Source of the DNA: Fratercula arctica
Taxonomy: Eukaryota; Chordata; Aves; Charadriiformes; Alcidae
Direction: 5' to 3'
DNA: 64,000 bases
Assembly: GCA_947846985.1 (NCBI GenBank)
Contig: CANTUZ010000003.1
Span: 123,264,626 to 123,328,625, forward strand
In this document: piece after piece, positions 45,510-58,900 of the stretch
Numbering within the stretch: position 1 is the stretch's first letter
Layout: every line of letters starts with the position of its first letter
Translations under genes and position numbers: made by a program
The notes under the pieces: generated by a model
What the model was told of the DNA's origin: nothing
Seen by the model: the letters and a program-made list of their open reading frames with translations, nothing else
Database searches by the model: none

Positions 45510-48500
45510 CGCATTGAGGGGAGGGAGATGGAGAGGAGGTGCAGGAGCAGGAATCAGGTGTTGCACACTGTTGGAAACAACAGAGTGAAGCAGACGGACT
45601 GACAGCCCTGTCTAACGGCAGCAGGTCTTGTGTGCCTCACAGAACTACTCATGGGTTTTAAAGTAAGCACTTAAGTGTCTATTGGCTGCATGAGGGCTTT
45701 AGTGCTCTTCAAACTAGTGAAGCAGATGATACTTCAAAGGCATTAAAAGTAGGTTAAGGAAAAGTATTTCACAGACTGAGTAGATGTCTGAATAAAACTG
45801 ACAGTCTTGAAGTGCAGGAGAGTAAATAGAGAGGGTTCTCAGTGGGATCATGGCTATAGGGTTAGAGAATAGCTCTGCTTTATTCCCTCTTCAGCACTTG
45901 GTGTATCCGGCACGACTGCCAAAAAAGGACAAGTTATACCAACTCTGGTGGGAGTTATCATTCCACTTACCAACAGACTGAAACAATCAATTCTTTTTTA
46001 CGCAGGCCACCTAAAAGTCAACAACAAAAAAAATACCATCAGGAAAGCATGAAAAAATACTCTTTTCTTCTATATTCAGTATTAGCCAATTGGCCAAGCA
46101 CATTACAAGCAGGGCTGAATCGCAGATGCGGGCAAACACAGGCACCGATAGCGGCTGGTGTGACCCAGCGCAGCTGACCTGGGCAAGGGCTGGGTACCTG
46201 CACCCCTTAACCCTTCATCACCTACAACCAACTCCTTCGCAGCTATGAGTCTGCTTTAAAGGGCTCTGAAGCATTTTTAATTGCATTTAAAGATATATTT
46301 TACTTCTGTGACTAGTAACACTTGAGATGACTAAAACCGAAAAAGTGTATTTCCCCTCACCCCCTTTTTTTAGCGTTTTGCTCAGATGAGATAAGGAAAT
46401 GAGGTTACATGATTTCCCTTTAGAGTTTATAATCAGCCACACTATTTTAATAATCCACATTTAGTTCCACTTTCTGTTTCTTAAATGCTAGTACAATGCA
46501 GCAGTGTTTTGGTTGCAGGCTCCCCAGGAAGACTTTTTAAAAGCCAACAAACACGCTCACCACGATTTTTTTAATTATTATTTTTCCTCTTACATGTCGT
46601 GAAATATTGCTGCCAACAGGAAATTTTGTAAATCTTTCAAAAAGGAATTCAATTTCTGACCTTAAGCTGTCTAATGTTGGGCATTAAAAATCAGCTTTTA
46701 AAAAATGTTCCGAATTACCTTGAGCAACTTTTCCAACCCACAAGAGATCAGCAGATCCACATGATCTGCTCTAGGAATCCGTCGGCGCTAAGTACCGTGC
46801 GTGGGGGTATATTTTTGCAGAGCCTGCTATTCCTTGTGGTAGTAAACATAAAGCTTCGGTATCAATGATTTGAAAACAACAGGGTTCTGCGTAAGCACGA
46901 GTGTCGTCCAAAATGAGTATACCTACGTGTAACAGGCAGTATTTCTTACAGTTGGCACAACACTACAAGCTCCTTTTTGCAACCAGCCATGTCATTAACT
47001 CGTCCGGCGTTTTATGGAATGGAATATTTATCCTATGAAAGATGGGAATTAATAATAGCAACAATAATAACTTTAGTGAAGTACATAAATATAAATGCAT
47101 TATTAATCATTAACAGAAATCAGCCCATTCATAATGCTTCAAAGCTCTCTAGGAGAGGAACTGTAGGAAACTGAGATTTAAATTTGGCGACTTGTTCTCT
47201 ATTAAACAAAAAAGCAATTATTTAGGAAAAAAATCTGTTGCTATTTTGTATGGCTGTCCCTCTTTTGACACCATCTGTGGTCAGATTAAATGCCGAGATC
47301 TGAATCAACAACTCTGCGTTTAATCTCTTGTTGATACTTCTGCAGACTGAGAGGTAAAAAAATGATTATGGGGGCTGGCCAGTCCTAAAGTTTGAGTTAT
47401 GCCAGTGCCGTCTTAATGAATTTCTTAAGTCAAATGTAAATATGACACTGGAATGTGGAAGCATACATTTTTGTTCACTGAGGTCTAATAAAAACATAAA
47501 AGCTTTCTGTGTGGTTCAATATGGCATTAGAAGTGCTCTGCAACATGCCCCCGGACCCTCTGCAGCTTCTGAAACCGAAATTAAAGTACGCCGAGTTTCC
47601 TGCAGGTCATCAAGTGTTTTCCTTTTAATTGTTTACAATTTGCTCTCCGCCGTGCCCGCGCTTGGAGCCGATACCATAAAAAGCCACTGACAAATCCGAA
47701 GCGGTTGCTTTGCAGCCAAGAAAGCAGTAGAAAACGTGCGCGTGGGGAGAGGGGGGGGCTTTTCTACTGACAGGCGACAACTCCGCGGTAAAAGACCCGG
47801 CAAAGTTGCAAACCACATACTTTTGCCCTTGCATCGAGCATAAAATAGGTCACGGCAGAGAGACGCTGTGGCTTTAAGTATTGCCCGGCCTGAGCCGGAT
47901 TATCATTAGGTTACGTAACTGCTGATGAGCTGCTTTTCATTAAGGCTTCCCCGAGCAGGAGCTGCCTCCACCAACCATCCTGGGGAGGGATTTCCTCTCA
48001 GGCGCGCTCTCCTCCGAGCCCCACGGTCTCCAGCTAGGCCAAGGTGCTTGCATGAACCGGCGTGGGCTAAGGAGGTGTCTGAATGTGAAACAACTCATTA
48101 ACCTTAACGGGGTTGTGCATTAATATCGGCTAAAGTGTGTTTGCAAAGTTGTAAAAGTGAGAGGTTTGGAAAAGGTGTTAAACCAGTGTGTTAAAAGCCC
48201 CCTGCTCTTGGCTCAGAGCTGCTTTTAAAAGTGAAATGCGTCCTCTGCTGTGTAAAAACCCAAACCTTTCTATCTGTTGGTGGTCTTGAACACCAGCAAA
48301 AAGACTGTCGCACAGGAAACGATGGCACCACTGCAGCAACATCATAGGACACCTGCAGAGTTGAGGAGGTGGAAAAAAATTAAAATAAAGCTGGTTTCAA
48401 TCTCGTTCTCATGTGTGCTCAGAAGCACCACACGGTGTCCAGGTAATCCCTTCAGGTGCCAAAGTGCTTCTGTCCAGGGCTCTGTCTCATCGCAGAATGA

Positions 48501-48514
48501 GCTGAAGGACAAGA
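45510..48514. other. Intergenic/intronic; one CpG-retaining block
   Basis: No coding signal. 47560-48010 stands out for retained CpGs and transcription-factor-like motifs (next entry). Confidence 0.35.
47560..48010. promoter_or_regulatory. Possible conserved non-coding regulatory element
   Basis: A CpG-retaining, repeat-free, stop-rich block in AT-rich surroundings. Contains the perfect PAR-bZIP/NFIL3-type palindrome GTTACGTAAC at 47910-47919, flanked by ATTAGG and CATTAA homeodomain-like cores. Function inferred from composition only. Confidence 0.3.
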
Positions 48515-48826
48515 GATCATAGAATTGCCCAGGTTGGAAGGGACCTTTCAGATCGAGTCCAACCATCAACCCAACACTGCCAAGGCCACCACTACCCCAT
48601 GGCCCTCAGCACCACGTCTGCCCGGCTTTTAAATCCCTCCAGGGATGGCGACTCCACCACTGCCCTGGGCAGCCTCTTCCAGTGCTTCACAACCCTTTCC
48701 GTGAGGAAATTCTTCCCAATATCCATCCTAAACCTCCCCTGGCGCAACTTGAGGCTGTTTGCTCTTGTCCTATCACCTGTTCCTTGGGAAGAGCGACTGA
48801 GCCCCCTCACTACACCCTGCTTTCAG
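48515..48826 (-). mobile_element. CR1 LINE 3' part
   Basis: Plus strand GATCATAGAATTGCCCAGGTTGG, then CCATGGCCCTCAGCACCACG. The minus frame encodes [35 protein letters not shown] and [10 protein letters not shown]. Same subfamily as 42020 and 35380. Confidence 0.95.
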
Positions 48827-49480
48827 ATATTCATCCTCAGGTCTCAATTATTCCACGTGCCAGCTTTTAGCTGTTGTAGGAGCTGATAGCGATGCTTCAC
48901 CCTCTGGAGAGACCTTCCTCCTCCAAGCCCTCTGCCTGCCCACAGGGATACAGGCTGCATGCAGGCAGACGTGTGCTGCAATCCCGGTGACCTGCTAGTC
49001 CAGATGCCATCATCAGATGCCATTCTTGTACCTTTCTCCTGCCATTTGTTCCTTCCGGTGCTCCCACATAGACCAATCTTAACATTTCTATTACATTTTT
49101 AGGGGATAAGTCAGTCAGTAGTAATGGAGTAGCTCAGCACTTCTGAAAAGCTCAGCATGAAGCAAAGTCAAGCCCATATTCAGAAGTTATGTGGAGCTCT
49201 AAAGAACCATACGCGTACTAAGTGGAGGCAATACTATCATCAAAGAAATTATTTATTACTTATTACAATGCTGAGTTTGGCCAAGAAGCTTTAAAGAACT
49301 CCATACTATTAATTTTGCCTGCTTAAATTAATGACTGTACTGTGGCTACTTGCGGCTTACAAGAAACTCTTAAAATAGCCTGCTTCATAAACTGAATTAA
49401 AGCCTGAAAACGGCCTTTAGCCCAAGTAAATTGTACAGAAAAGTGGGCTACAAGTGACAGCATCTCACAGAGGGTTTATG
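48827..49480. other. Intergenic/intronic, no gene seen
   Basis: Non-coding sequence, no recognised repeat. Confidence 0.35.
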
Positions 49481-49650
49481 GCAGGGAACAAGAGACCTCG
49501 ACTCCATTTTTGTTGGAGATTCCATCTCTCACTTGTTGCTTGACCTCTACGTAAACCTCTTAAACACTGCTTTGTATATGTAAAATGAAGATAATCATAT
49601 CATCTTGTTTTACAAAGTGCTCAGGCTAGAAAGATCTAACAACAGTAGAT
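49481..49650 (+). repeat. MIR-like (CORE-SINE) relic
   Basis: AGAGACCTCGACTCC, then TTGCTTGACCTCTACGTAAACC and TATGTAAAATGAAGATAATCATATC, TACAAAGTGCTCAGG follow the order of the MIR consensus (pass the exon-core, then TGTAAAATGGGGATAATAAT, then AAAGCGCTTAG). Confidence 0.58.
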
Positions 49651-51440
49651 TATTTGTCATTTGAAGTCAGTTGGAAATTAAAGCTGCTCTCAGATAAAGT
49701 CTCACCCGCTGTGGTATCACTTACCTGGTGGGAGAGGCCTTTGTTTTGGATTTAATTCTAGGAAGTTTTGAAATAATTTCATTTTGCTGATGGATTTCAT
49801 TTTTATTTCATGTGTATTTCAATGAGACATTTAATCTTTTTCATAATACGTTTTGAAGTCTCATTCATTTAAATTGTCAAAGCCTGACAGCTCTGTAATG
49901 TACTTAAAAACGGCATTGTTTATATGTGCATTCCATTTAAAAATTAACTTGCAGATTAAAGTAATAAAAATGGTTTTATACTTCTCAGTGCTAATATCAC
50001 CAAAAACTTACAATGTCCCTACCGCCTGAGATTAGCTCCTGTATTACTTTCTCGTGAGGAATTCACAGAGGGGAAATATTCTAACATCTAGCTCTGTATT
50101 AGTTGTGAAGGCTGAGCATTTTCTGCCTGAATAAAACCAAAGTGGGCATAGCCTGCAGAGGCAGTGGAGAGCTGGCAGCTCAGGAAGACTCCAGGACTTT
50201 TACACAGCTTCCTGCCCTCGGTGCTGTCATGAAGTGAACAAGACCAGAAGGAATCTATTAGCACTTCCACCTAGATGTGTTGCAATGAAGGGTCATGCAG
50301 CAGCATGCAGTGGCTGCTAATGTTGCCTCAGCCCCTACCAAGAATGCAATTAAAGGAGAATCAGAAGCATTCCTTCGTTACCTCATGGACAGCGGGAGTT
50401 TTGCAGCGGAGGATCTGTTGTGGGTGCACCATCTCAGGTCGCTGCTCTCCTCTGTCTTGTTTCTCCACTGCTTCCCCACTCGTTTTGATGCTTTTGTTCA
50501 CAAGCAAATTCTTCTAAAGAAAAAAGTTTGCTAACTATTTGTCTAGTTGGAGATGCACAAAACATACAGCATTTTATATACACATGTACCTACAGTTAAC
50601 TAGGTTGGAATGCATGTAAAATAGTCCAGGAGGGGTCTTATTGATCTCAACATGACAGAAAACATAAGCCTGTGATCGATATCCCCTAGCCCATTACCTG
50701 CCAAAGGGTTAACTCAGGCTTATCTTGCCCATCCCCTTCACAGGTGCTCCAGAGATAAGGAGGCAGTTATGAAATACAGCTTGCATGGGGTTTTTCTGGG
50801 AAGCAGAGAACCTCAGAGGTAACTGTGTGGACCCCAGGAAAAGTGCAGGTTTCTGAGGAAGACAAAAATCCCAGTCTGAGGAAGATGTGGGTGACCACAC
50901 CGCGTAGATTTGTGGTGGTGTGTGTTTGACCTGGCCTTTTAAGGCCAATTTGTTTTGTTGTAACACAGGCACTCTCAAGCCACTGAGGAATAAAGAGCCC
51001 CCATGGAGAAAAATGAGCCACCTGAAGCTCTGGTTTAACTATTCAACCCATTGAATTGTTTTGCCTCGTGACACATGAGGTGTTTGGGCATTTCACAGTT
51101 CTACAGAGAGGATGAATAATGTAACCAGATACAGCCTGAATGTGATAAAATAGTTGACAGAGCAACTGTGACTGTTCCATGTGTGGCAGCTTTACGTAGA
51201 AACAGCCGAACGTGACAGTGAGGAGATCGAACGGTGGGTCGACGTCTGTGTGGGGCCCTCTGTCACCCTGTACCACTCACTGAACTTCAGTGTCGGTGTC
51301 CCCGGCTGATCCAAGGCACATCCCAAGCCCTTTTGACACGTAGAGAGAGAACAAGAAGAAAGATGAAGGCCTTTAGCTCTTCCTCGACGCCTCGTTGGGG
51401 GCAGGCAATTGGGAAATAAAACCTGACAGGTAACTTCCAG
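49651..51440. other. Upstream flank of CpG island 3
   Basis: Non-coding; no repeat or exon recognised. Confidence 0.35.
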
Positions 51441-52900
51441 CACAGAATGTGACAGCAGCTCCTGACGGGTGAGCAGGATGAGGACACCCCGAGCCCGGCG
51501 GAGGCCTCTTCACCTTGGTCAAGCCCGGCCCGAGAGCGGTGGCCTGGGCTGGAGGCGGCGGGACAGCCGGGAGAGGTGTGAGGGATGGGGAGGCCGCTGT
51601 GGGGACGTGGGTGATGGCATCGGAGGGGTCCCGAGCCGGCGAGGCAGGTCCCCCTCACCCCCGGATCGGAGCCCCCCGGATCCCCGCCGCCCCCCATGGC
51701 CCCTAAGACGGCGTCCGCCTCCCCCTGCCCCTTCCCGGGGGGCGGCGGCGGAGAGGCCGCGGCCTTCCCGCCGCCTCCGCCCCGCTCTGCCGCCGCCCGG
51801 GCCGCTGTGTGTGAATCGGGGGTGTGTGGGGGGGGGAGAGGTAGGGAAGATGGCGGCCGGCAGCGACTGAGAGAGGAGGAGGAGGAGGAGGGATCCGTGC
51901 CGGGCCGCGGCGGCCTCCTCCGGCACCGCCCCCCTCGTCTCTCCCTGCCCAGCTCCGCTCCGCCCCGTCCCGTCCCGCCGGGAGGGAGAGCGGCGAACGA
52001 GCCGGAGCCCAGCAGCCGCGCCGCGCCGCCCAGGCAAGGGGCCCCGGCTGCCCGGGAGCCCCTGCAACGGGAACCGGGGCCCCCAAGCACAGCGCTCTCG
52101 CCACCCGCCACCGCCATCGCGGCGGGGGCTGCTGCGAGCCACCCGCCCCCCCCCCGGGGCCGCCCCCGCCGCCTCGGCCGGGGGAGTCGCTGTCGCGTTG
52201 CCCGTTGAGCTCCGCGGCCTCAGCCCCGGCGGGGGGGGAGGCGGCTGTCACCCAGGCAGCGGCGGCAGGTGAGTGGCGCCCGGAGGGAAGGAGGGAGGGA
52301 AGGGGAAGGGAGGGAGGGCGGCCGGGTCGCCCCGCTGCCCCGCCGCGCAGGGCCGGGGGTGTGTCTGGCGGGGGCCGGCACCAACACGCCGCCCCCGCCG
52401 CAAGCCCCTGGCCTGCGGGGGGAGGCGCAGCTGTCAGGGGCGAAGGGGGGAACCGGGGAAGGAGGAGGAGGAGGGGGGGAGAGACGGCCCGGCCCCCCCG
52501 CCCCTGGGCTGCCATGGCGGCGGAGGGGCGCCGCCGCCTCCCCTCGCCCCGCCGCCCGCCCGCCTTCCCCCGCGGGGGGCTGAGGAGGGCCGCCCCGGGG
52601 GACCCTGCGCGGCCCAGCCCCTCCCGCCTCGGGCGGCGAAATGCCAGCCTTCCCTTTCCTAAATATCCCCCTTACCCACCCCCCCCCCCCCCCTCTTCTT
52701 ATTATTAATTTAAAGTTGATTAAAAAAGTGGAAAAGCAGTTTTTCTCCTCACCCCCCCCCCCCCCCCCCGCCAACCCGGCTGGAAGATGGCTGAGGGGAA
52801 GCAGCGGGGCCGCGGCCGGGCCTGCGGGGGCCCGCGGACCCCCCGTCGTCGTCCCCCCCCCCCGCCCAGTGCAGGGAGGACGCTCGGTTTTGGTGGCGTT
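51440..52900. promoter_or_regulatory. CpG island 3, promoter of a rightward gene
   Basis: The strongest CpG island in the window. The full YY1 consensus AAGATGGCGGC lies at 51847-51857 in plus orientation, where YY1 sites typically sit just downstream of the start of TATA-less housekeeping promoters. GC boxes and GGAGGAGGAG follow. A perfect plus-strand donor at 52269 fixes the direction. Confidence 0.7.
51840..52268 (+). other. Probable first (5' UTR) exon of a rightward gene
   Basis: The start is inferred from the YY1 element; the end is set by GGCGGCAG|GTGAGTGG (GT at 52269-52270). The first ATG (51850) gives a seven-codon upstream ORF, MAAGSD then stop, created by the YY1 motif itself. 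No later ATG opens a convincing frame to the donor, so the true start is probably in a downstream exon, likely beyond 64000. I do not recognise the gene. Confidence 0.55.
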
Positions 52901-55900
52901 TTAGGTGACGGCTCTTTGTCTTCGTGTGGCATCGCGTGTGTCGCCCCCCCCCCCCCCCCCCCCCCCCCGGTGTGTGTGTGTGTCTGTGTGTCGTCGTGGT
53001 GGTGTGTCGTCCCCCCCCCCAAAAACCGACCGCGGTTCTGGTTGTCAGCGGAGGCACAAGTAACTTCAGCGCTGAGGCGGTCGGTGAGGGAGAGCCCGAG
53101 GTGTCCCTGAGGTACCGGGGGGGTTTTGGGGGCCATCGGAGCAAGGTTCGTGGGGACACAGGCTCCTTCGAGGGGTCCCTGGGGTCCCCGGCTTGTGGGG
53201 GGGCTCTGCAGGAGGCCGGTGGGGAAGGTGGCGTCCGCCTCCCTGTTCCTAGCGGAGCGCTTGCCCTAAATTTCCTTCATTTCTCTCCTAGAGACACGGA
53301 CCGCCGAGCAGATTGCAAATAATCCCAAATACCTGATGGTGCATATGCAAGCGGTAGCCCCGGTTTGTGGGGTGGGGGCGGGGGGGGGGGGAAGGCTCTT
53401 GCTGCTGGAATATGACATTTAGCGGTAGAAAAATCTGTTGCGGAAAGGTTGTTTCCTTCCGATGTAGGTTGCTAGACACGCTTGAGCCTTCCAGTTTCCT
53501 AGGTGCGTTTTGACCTTTCAGTGGCTGAGAACTGGGTCGTGGGCGGTGGGTGACGGTCTCCTGATTTATTTGTTTATTTATTTATTTAAAATTTTTGGAC
53601 CCAAAAAAGCGTGTTTGCAAAGGTGGAAAGGTGTGGAGCGCCGTCTGGGGCTGCTGCTTGCTTCACTGGAAGCTTAATCAGCGTACAGTAGATATCAAAT
53701 TTTCACTACCCAAATACAGCAGAACTCAAAGAAAAAAAAAAAAAAAGAGTGACACAGCAAAGTGTGTTAAAACTGGAAATTTGGACTTGAGTGGGTGGTG
53801 CTTGTATGTTCTTCACCCTGTCTCGTGGCTTGTATTCTTCGTGTTGCTGGTTTAGACTGAGAAAAAGACCTGGTTTGTGTGGGCTGGCAGGATATACATA
53901 TATATGTGTGTGTCAGATTTGCACACGTGTGTGTGTGTATATATATATATTAAAAAAAAGAGTAATAGACCTAGTGAGTTCTAGTAGCAAGATGGTAAAT
54001 ATGGACAAAAATGATGCTGTGTTTACTTTTCTGGAGATGCGCTGTCCCGTTGCGGTTCAGAGGTTGTGATGATCTGCCGGCAGAATATTTCAGCAAACGT
54101 GTGTGGCTTCTGAACTCTTTCTGCCATGGCCATCAGCTTGCTTATACAAGAGAAAGTAGAAAATAGATGTTACATATGGAAGTATACGTAGTGTGTGGTG
54201 CATCTGTAGCTATATCCCTTGGCCTCTTGCAGAGCAGCAGGGAGAGAAACATTGAAAACCAGGAAAAAATGGATGCAAAGCCACAAATTTGCAGAGGAGC
54301 TTGGTAAGTGGTGTAGTATCCGCAGCTTTGCAGCGCTGTTTTGCGAAAATGATTAAAGTTCAAGTTGCCACTTAAGGGGACAAACAGCTCTTGATGGTAG
54401 ATAATAAACAGTAGTAACTTTGGCAATACTGCACCTGGCTCAAAGCCGATGGGCATGATGAAATGTTAAATCTCAACTTATTTGCTCAAGATGGGTATCT
54501 GTTGTTTGAAACGTGTTGCCAAACAATATGGCAGCACAAATCCGTGCTTCCAAAACAAATAGGCTTCCTGAGAGGCGAGCGGGGGGTTTGGCTCTTCCAA
54601 AGGCAGGCCTTTTACTTCTTATTCGCGACGGGCCGACTTTGATTTTTTAGCGTGCGTGTTTTCCCTGAGCCTTGCCCTCTGATAATGCTACGACACATGC
54701 TCACAGCTGCATGACTAATTCATACAATTAGTCATACACTTCCACTGTAGATTTATTGGAGCAGTATCACTGTCATTCTCACGTTGTAAAAGTCTGCGTT
54801 TGGGAACATGTGCCCTCTGTTGACTTCTTTTGGGTCTCTCGGCATAGCTGTTGGGTGGGCTGTTACAAATATTTGAAGCCTTTAGGATTATTAGTCTTAC
54901 TTAATTATATAAGCATATTTTCAAGGAGCAGATCTGTTGGAGATCAACACCTTGTTGCTTGCTAATCTGAGGGGGGTAATTTGCATGAGACTTCGCAGGG
55001 ATTGCCAGAAATGAAGGTGTGAGTGCTACTACTAAAAATATCCCGTCTCCTGCATAAATAGTTTGCCAGTTGAAAAACAGTATATTTTGTATAAGGAAAC
55101 TATTTATATGACGAGTTATTCTTGTTTTGCTTGGTTGACTGTGTTTCTTTGAAGCGTGGTTGTTATCTCTTTGATCAAAGAGGAGGAATAAAAAAAAAAA
55201 TAGTTATAAAAGTAAGATTCTGCCTTTAAAGACAGGATTCTAAGGAGGAAGGGCTTGGATTAACAGGTAAATATTTTAACCAGGTATTCCTGAAAGGCCA
55301 ATGCGGTGTGTAACACCCCGTAGCATGTGGCCGCCGCTTCTACATACGAGCTTTAAGTGCTGGCAGACACAAGCAACTTTTATTGGCGGTTCTGTGTTAT
55401 TTGTATCGCTGCAGCATCCAGGAACCCCAGGCACAGCCCGGGTTTGCAGTGGGGTGGGAGTGAGGCAAAACCAGAGCAAGAATGGAGTCTGCTTCCAAAA
55501 ACTTCCATCCTAAACCTAAAGAGGTGGAAGAGTTGTGACGGGGAAGCAGCTGGATGGTGGCGGGCAGCAGGAGGACCGGCAGTCACAGCATATTAGCAGC
55601 CTAACCTTGATGGTTTAGGGTTTATATTTTTAATAACGTTGCAGCGAACCAGCACTTTGTGGTCTGTTGGGAGGTGGGTCCCTGCTGTTGTGCTGCCGGT
55701 GCCTGGCCAAGCCCTCTGCTTGCCTCCCCGCTGCCTGTCGGAGCCGTGGTGGGCGAGGGAGCATTCGGGAGGATTCGCAGGAGCAGCTCTGCTGATGGGT
55801 CTGAGAACAGCCGGGAGCTTTAACCTCTTCCCCTGGCGCAGCAGGATCTGGAATAGGATGTTTGCCTGTAGCTGCAATATTAAAAATTATGGCTTGCTTG

Positions 55901-58900
55901 TAAACGGCTTCAACTCTTTGCATACCTAGCCTCGCACATGTGAGTCAAGGTGATGCAGAACAGGTTTTTTACCACTACGGCAACATCTCCATGTAAAGTT
56001 GACCATTTTAAATGCTGTGGCTTTGCTGTGGGACAAACTTTAAAGTGCTCGGAGGCCTGGTCTGGGTATAAAGGATGTGTCAGCACCATGCGCGTTACCT
56101 GGGCTCCTGTCATTTACAAAGGAAAAGACGGCTGAACTGGTTTGGAGGTTCTTTAAGCCTGAACTAATTTACCTGACTGGGAATGTAGGTTAGAAACTAG
56201 GCTTTGCTTGGCTTTGGGCTAGTGCCAGTATGCTCCGCAGGGAAAATACAGGCTAAATGGCTTCTGCGCTGATAATCCTGCAATACTGTTCCTACTGTTT
56301 CCCCTGAAAAGATAGGTAGGTTCTCGTGCGGTTGACCCAATTGACTGGGAAGTAACTCCAATGCGTCTCAGCACAAGGAGCAGCGGGATGTTTCCCTGAG
56401 GTGCCCTTCGGTGAGCGGGGAAAAAGCCAGGAGGGGTTTTTGTGCGCAGACCTTGCAGTGGGAATCCTCGACCCAAGTGCTCGGGTCCGATGGACAGGGT
56501 TGCGTGGCCTAAACTAGGTAGATTTGTTAACCAACTTAGGTAAATCTGCACATAGATATTCTTAAATCTGTTTAAACCTGCTTACTGGTTTATTATGTTC
56601 TGTAAGCTGCGGCAAGCTATCCTGGCGGTCGTGTTTAAACCAGTTTGTGTCCGTGCAGAGATTTGCTGTGGTTTAGTGAAGCTGATGCAAGTTGGTGAGT
56701 TACAGGAAGGTGATCTAGGAAAGGAAAACAGTGTGGTGAATATGTAAGTCAACAGTCTGCCAACTTGCCTTGGTTAGTGAACTCTACAGCATCCATGTTT
56801 TGCTCTAAGGATCCACAATCTGGATAATCTCAAAGCTGATCAGTGGAGGGGCTCTTAAATGCCTTTGTATTTTTCCGCAGAGGGAAAAGATCCTGAAGTG
56901 GTAGGTCCTGTTTTAAACGAGTGTCAGAAATGTCCCAGTCAAGGCTGATCCTGCAACTAGCTATTTTGGAACAAAAATCATTAAAATGTCTGTTTTGAGC
57001 TATTTATGTTTATTTTGTGTTTACTTTTAATTATCTGTCGTGGAATGTGCAATGAAACAACCTCAAAACAGTGTTTCTTTGGCTTAATTCCCTCCCCCCC
57101 CCTCCTTTTTTTTTAATGTGATATCTGAAATACCAAGGGTCTCATTTTTTTTTGGATTTTCAGAGTGTGAAGTCTTAAAAAATAGGCAATATGCCAGGCA
57201 AGGCAAGAAGTAGGCTTGTTTCTTGTATTTGTATGATGAAATTATGAATGAGGAACTGTTTAAAACCCAAACAAATCAGTAGCTTTCCTACAGATGTGAA
57301 ATTCACATTGTGAATGGAGGGTGAAGTTTAGAATCACATCATTTGGGATCAAATCATATTAAATGGTATCACACAATATGGAAATGGTTGGGTGTTGATA
57401 ACGTATTACCCTTGATGTTAGTGGTTTCTCCTGTCTGCAGCATACGCTGTCTTGGGAAGTAAGGGCCTTGGGAGGGGAGAGAGATTCCAACCCACAGCAC
57501 GGTGGTCCCCTGTCCAGATGGTTTCAGAATAGTGTTTGCTGTTCCAATAATTAAAAAAAACCTACCAAGTAACTATTGTAATCTTTCAGTAAAACTGCAC
57601 TGAGAGTTTAACAATGCAAACTGAAAATCTTGTTCTCTTTTCTTTTTCTGTTAAGGTTGTATAGCTCCCAGATTGAAGAAATAGGAGAGAAAAGACCTGA
57701 ACTTTTCAGACTGTTAAATCAGATTCATATGTAAATTGTACAAGAAATCTCACAGCTCAGACTCCTCAACTTCTCTTTCTTCTTATTTCTTGTGAATGCC
57801 ACCCGTAGTACCTATCCTCCCTCTTTTCTTATCTCCCTCAGAACCTGTATTTTGCTCTTAATCTGAGACTTTGCGTCCGGTTTTATCAACATACTTCCGA
57901 GGTCTTGAATAAATTGAGAGATTGAGTAAGTTGAGCTTTTTAGTGGAAGTGCTAGTCAGCCTCTGTATTTGAAGTTTTTTTAAAAAAGAAAAAGTCTGAC
58001 TGACCTGAAAAGGATTTTGACACGTGCTTTTGAGCAGTTATTTTAAACCATACTGGAAAAATGGTGCGTGAAAATAAACAACTAGCTAGAGTTAAACCTG
58101 TTGCAGACTGGGTGTGTAAGCTTGATCCCTTTGTCTTTCATTTGTTTCTTAAATGTGATTGCTGACGAGTCCTGGGTCTTCCCACTAATTCTGTGAACAG
58201 CCGTCAGTTATGCTACCTGTTTCTTTTTTTATGAGCAGAGATTTCCAAGCGGAGTTTTAGCAGGCAGGCTTGGCAGGATGAGTTCACCAGACTTTCTTCC
58301 ATGCTCCAGTTGCGAATGGCGCTCAGCTGAAGGGTGAATACCAGACAAGTGTTTTTTTAATGATGGAAGATGCTGCGTTAGGGTTGAAGGAATGATAACT
58401 GGACACTCTGGGAACATTTCTAGTAGAAACATTTACAGTGGAACCCAGTAGATGATGCTGCATTCTTATAGGACTTGTAAGTTCAAATTTAATAATGGAA
58501 TCCCGCATGTGCAGTATTGTTGGTTATGAAACTTGAGCGTTTACAATGTCCCTGTGTCTCAACTCACTGTAAAGTTGAGCACAAAGTCCCAATGTGTACT
58601 GAAATGTAATTAGTGTGAAGCGTAATTTGCTATCGTATGAATAGTTAGAATTTCTTGGAATGGAGCTGGTGTGTAAAATACCTCTGTTCGCGTCTCCAAA
58701 TGTCATTTCAAGAATGTTGGTTTATGGAATAAGCGAGAGCCGCTGGTGAAGGGTCAGGTAAAACACCATGTTATGTGGGGCCTCTGACTCACAGGGCAGG
58801 AGTAAGGACTGAAACTAGCTCTGCCTTTGGCAGCAGGTGACTCTTGTTTTCTTCGAAATTAAGGTTATGAAAATCCAGCATTTTAGAATATGCTTTGTGT

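Noticed and set aside
51287..52515. Long Arg/Gly/Pro ORFs on both strands in CpG island 3
   Set aside because: GC-rich DNA lacks stop codons; no domain, and overlapping frames on both strands are equally open.
53292..53338. Possible exon 2 (ETRTAEQIANNPKYLM) after a good acceptor and in phase with exon 1
   Set aside because: No acceptable donor follows (GTGCAT or GTAGCC), and the phase match rests on an ATG-less frame. Kept only as a note.
56869..56896. Micro-exon-like acceptor/donor pair (ttttccgcag ... GTAGGT)
   Set aside because: 20-bp exon without frame support; chance pairing of splice motifs is common in introns.
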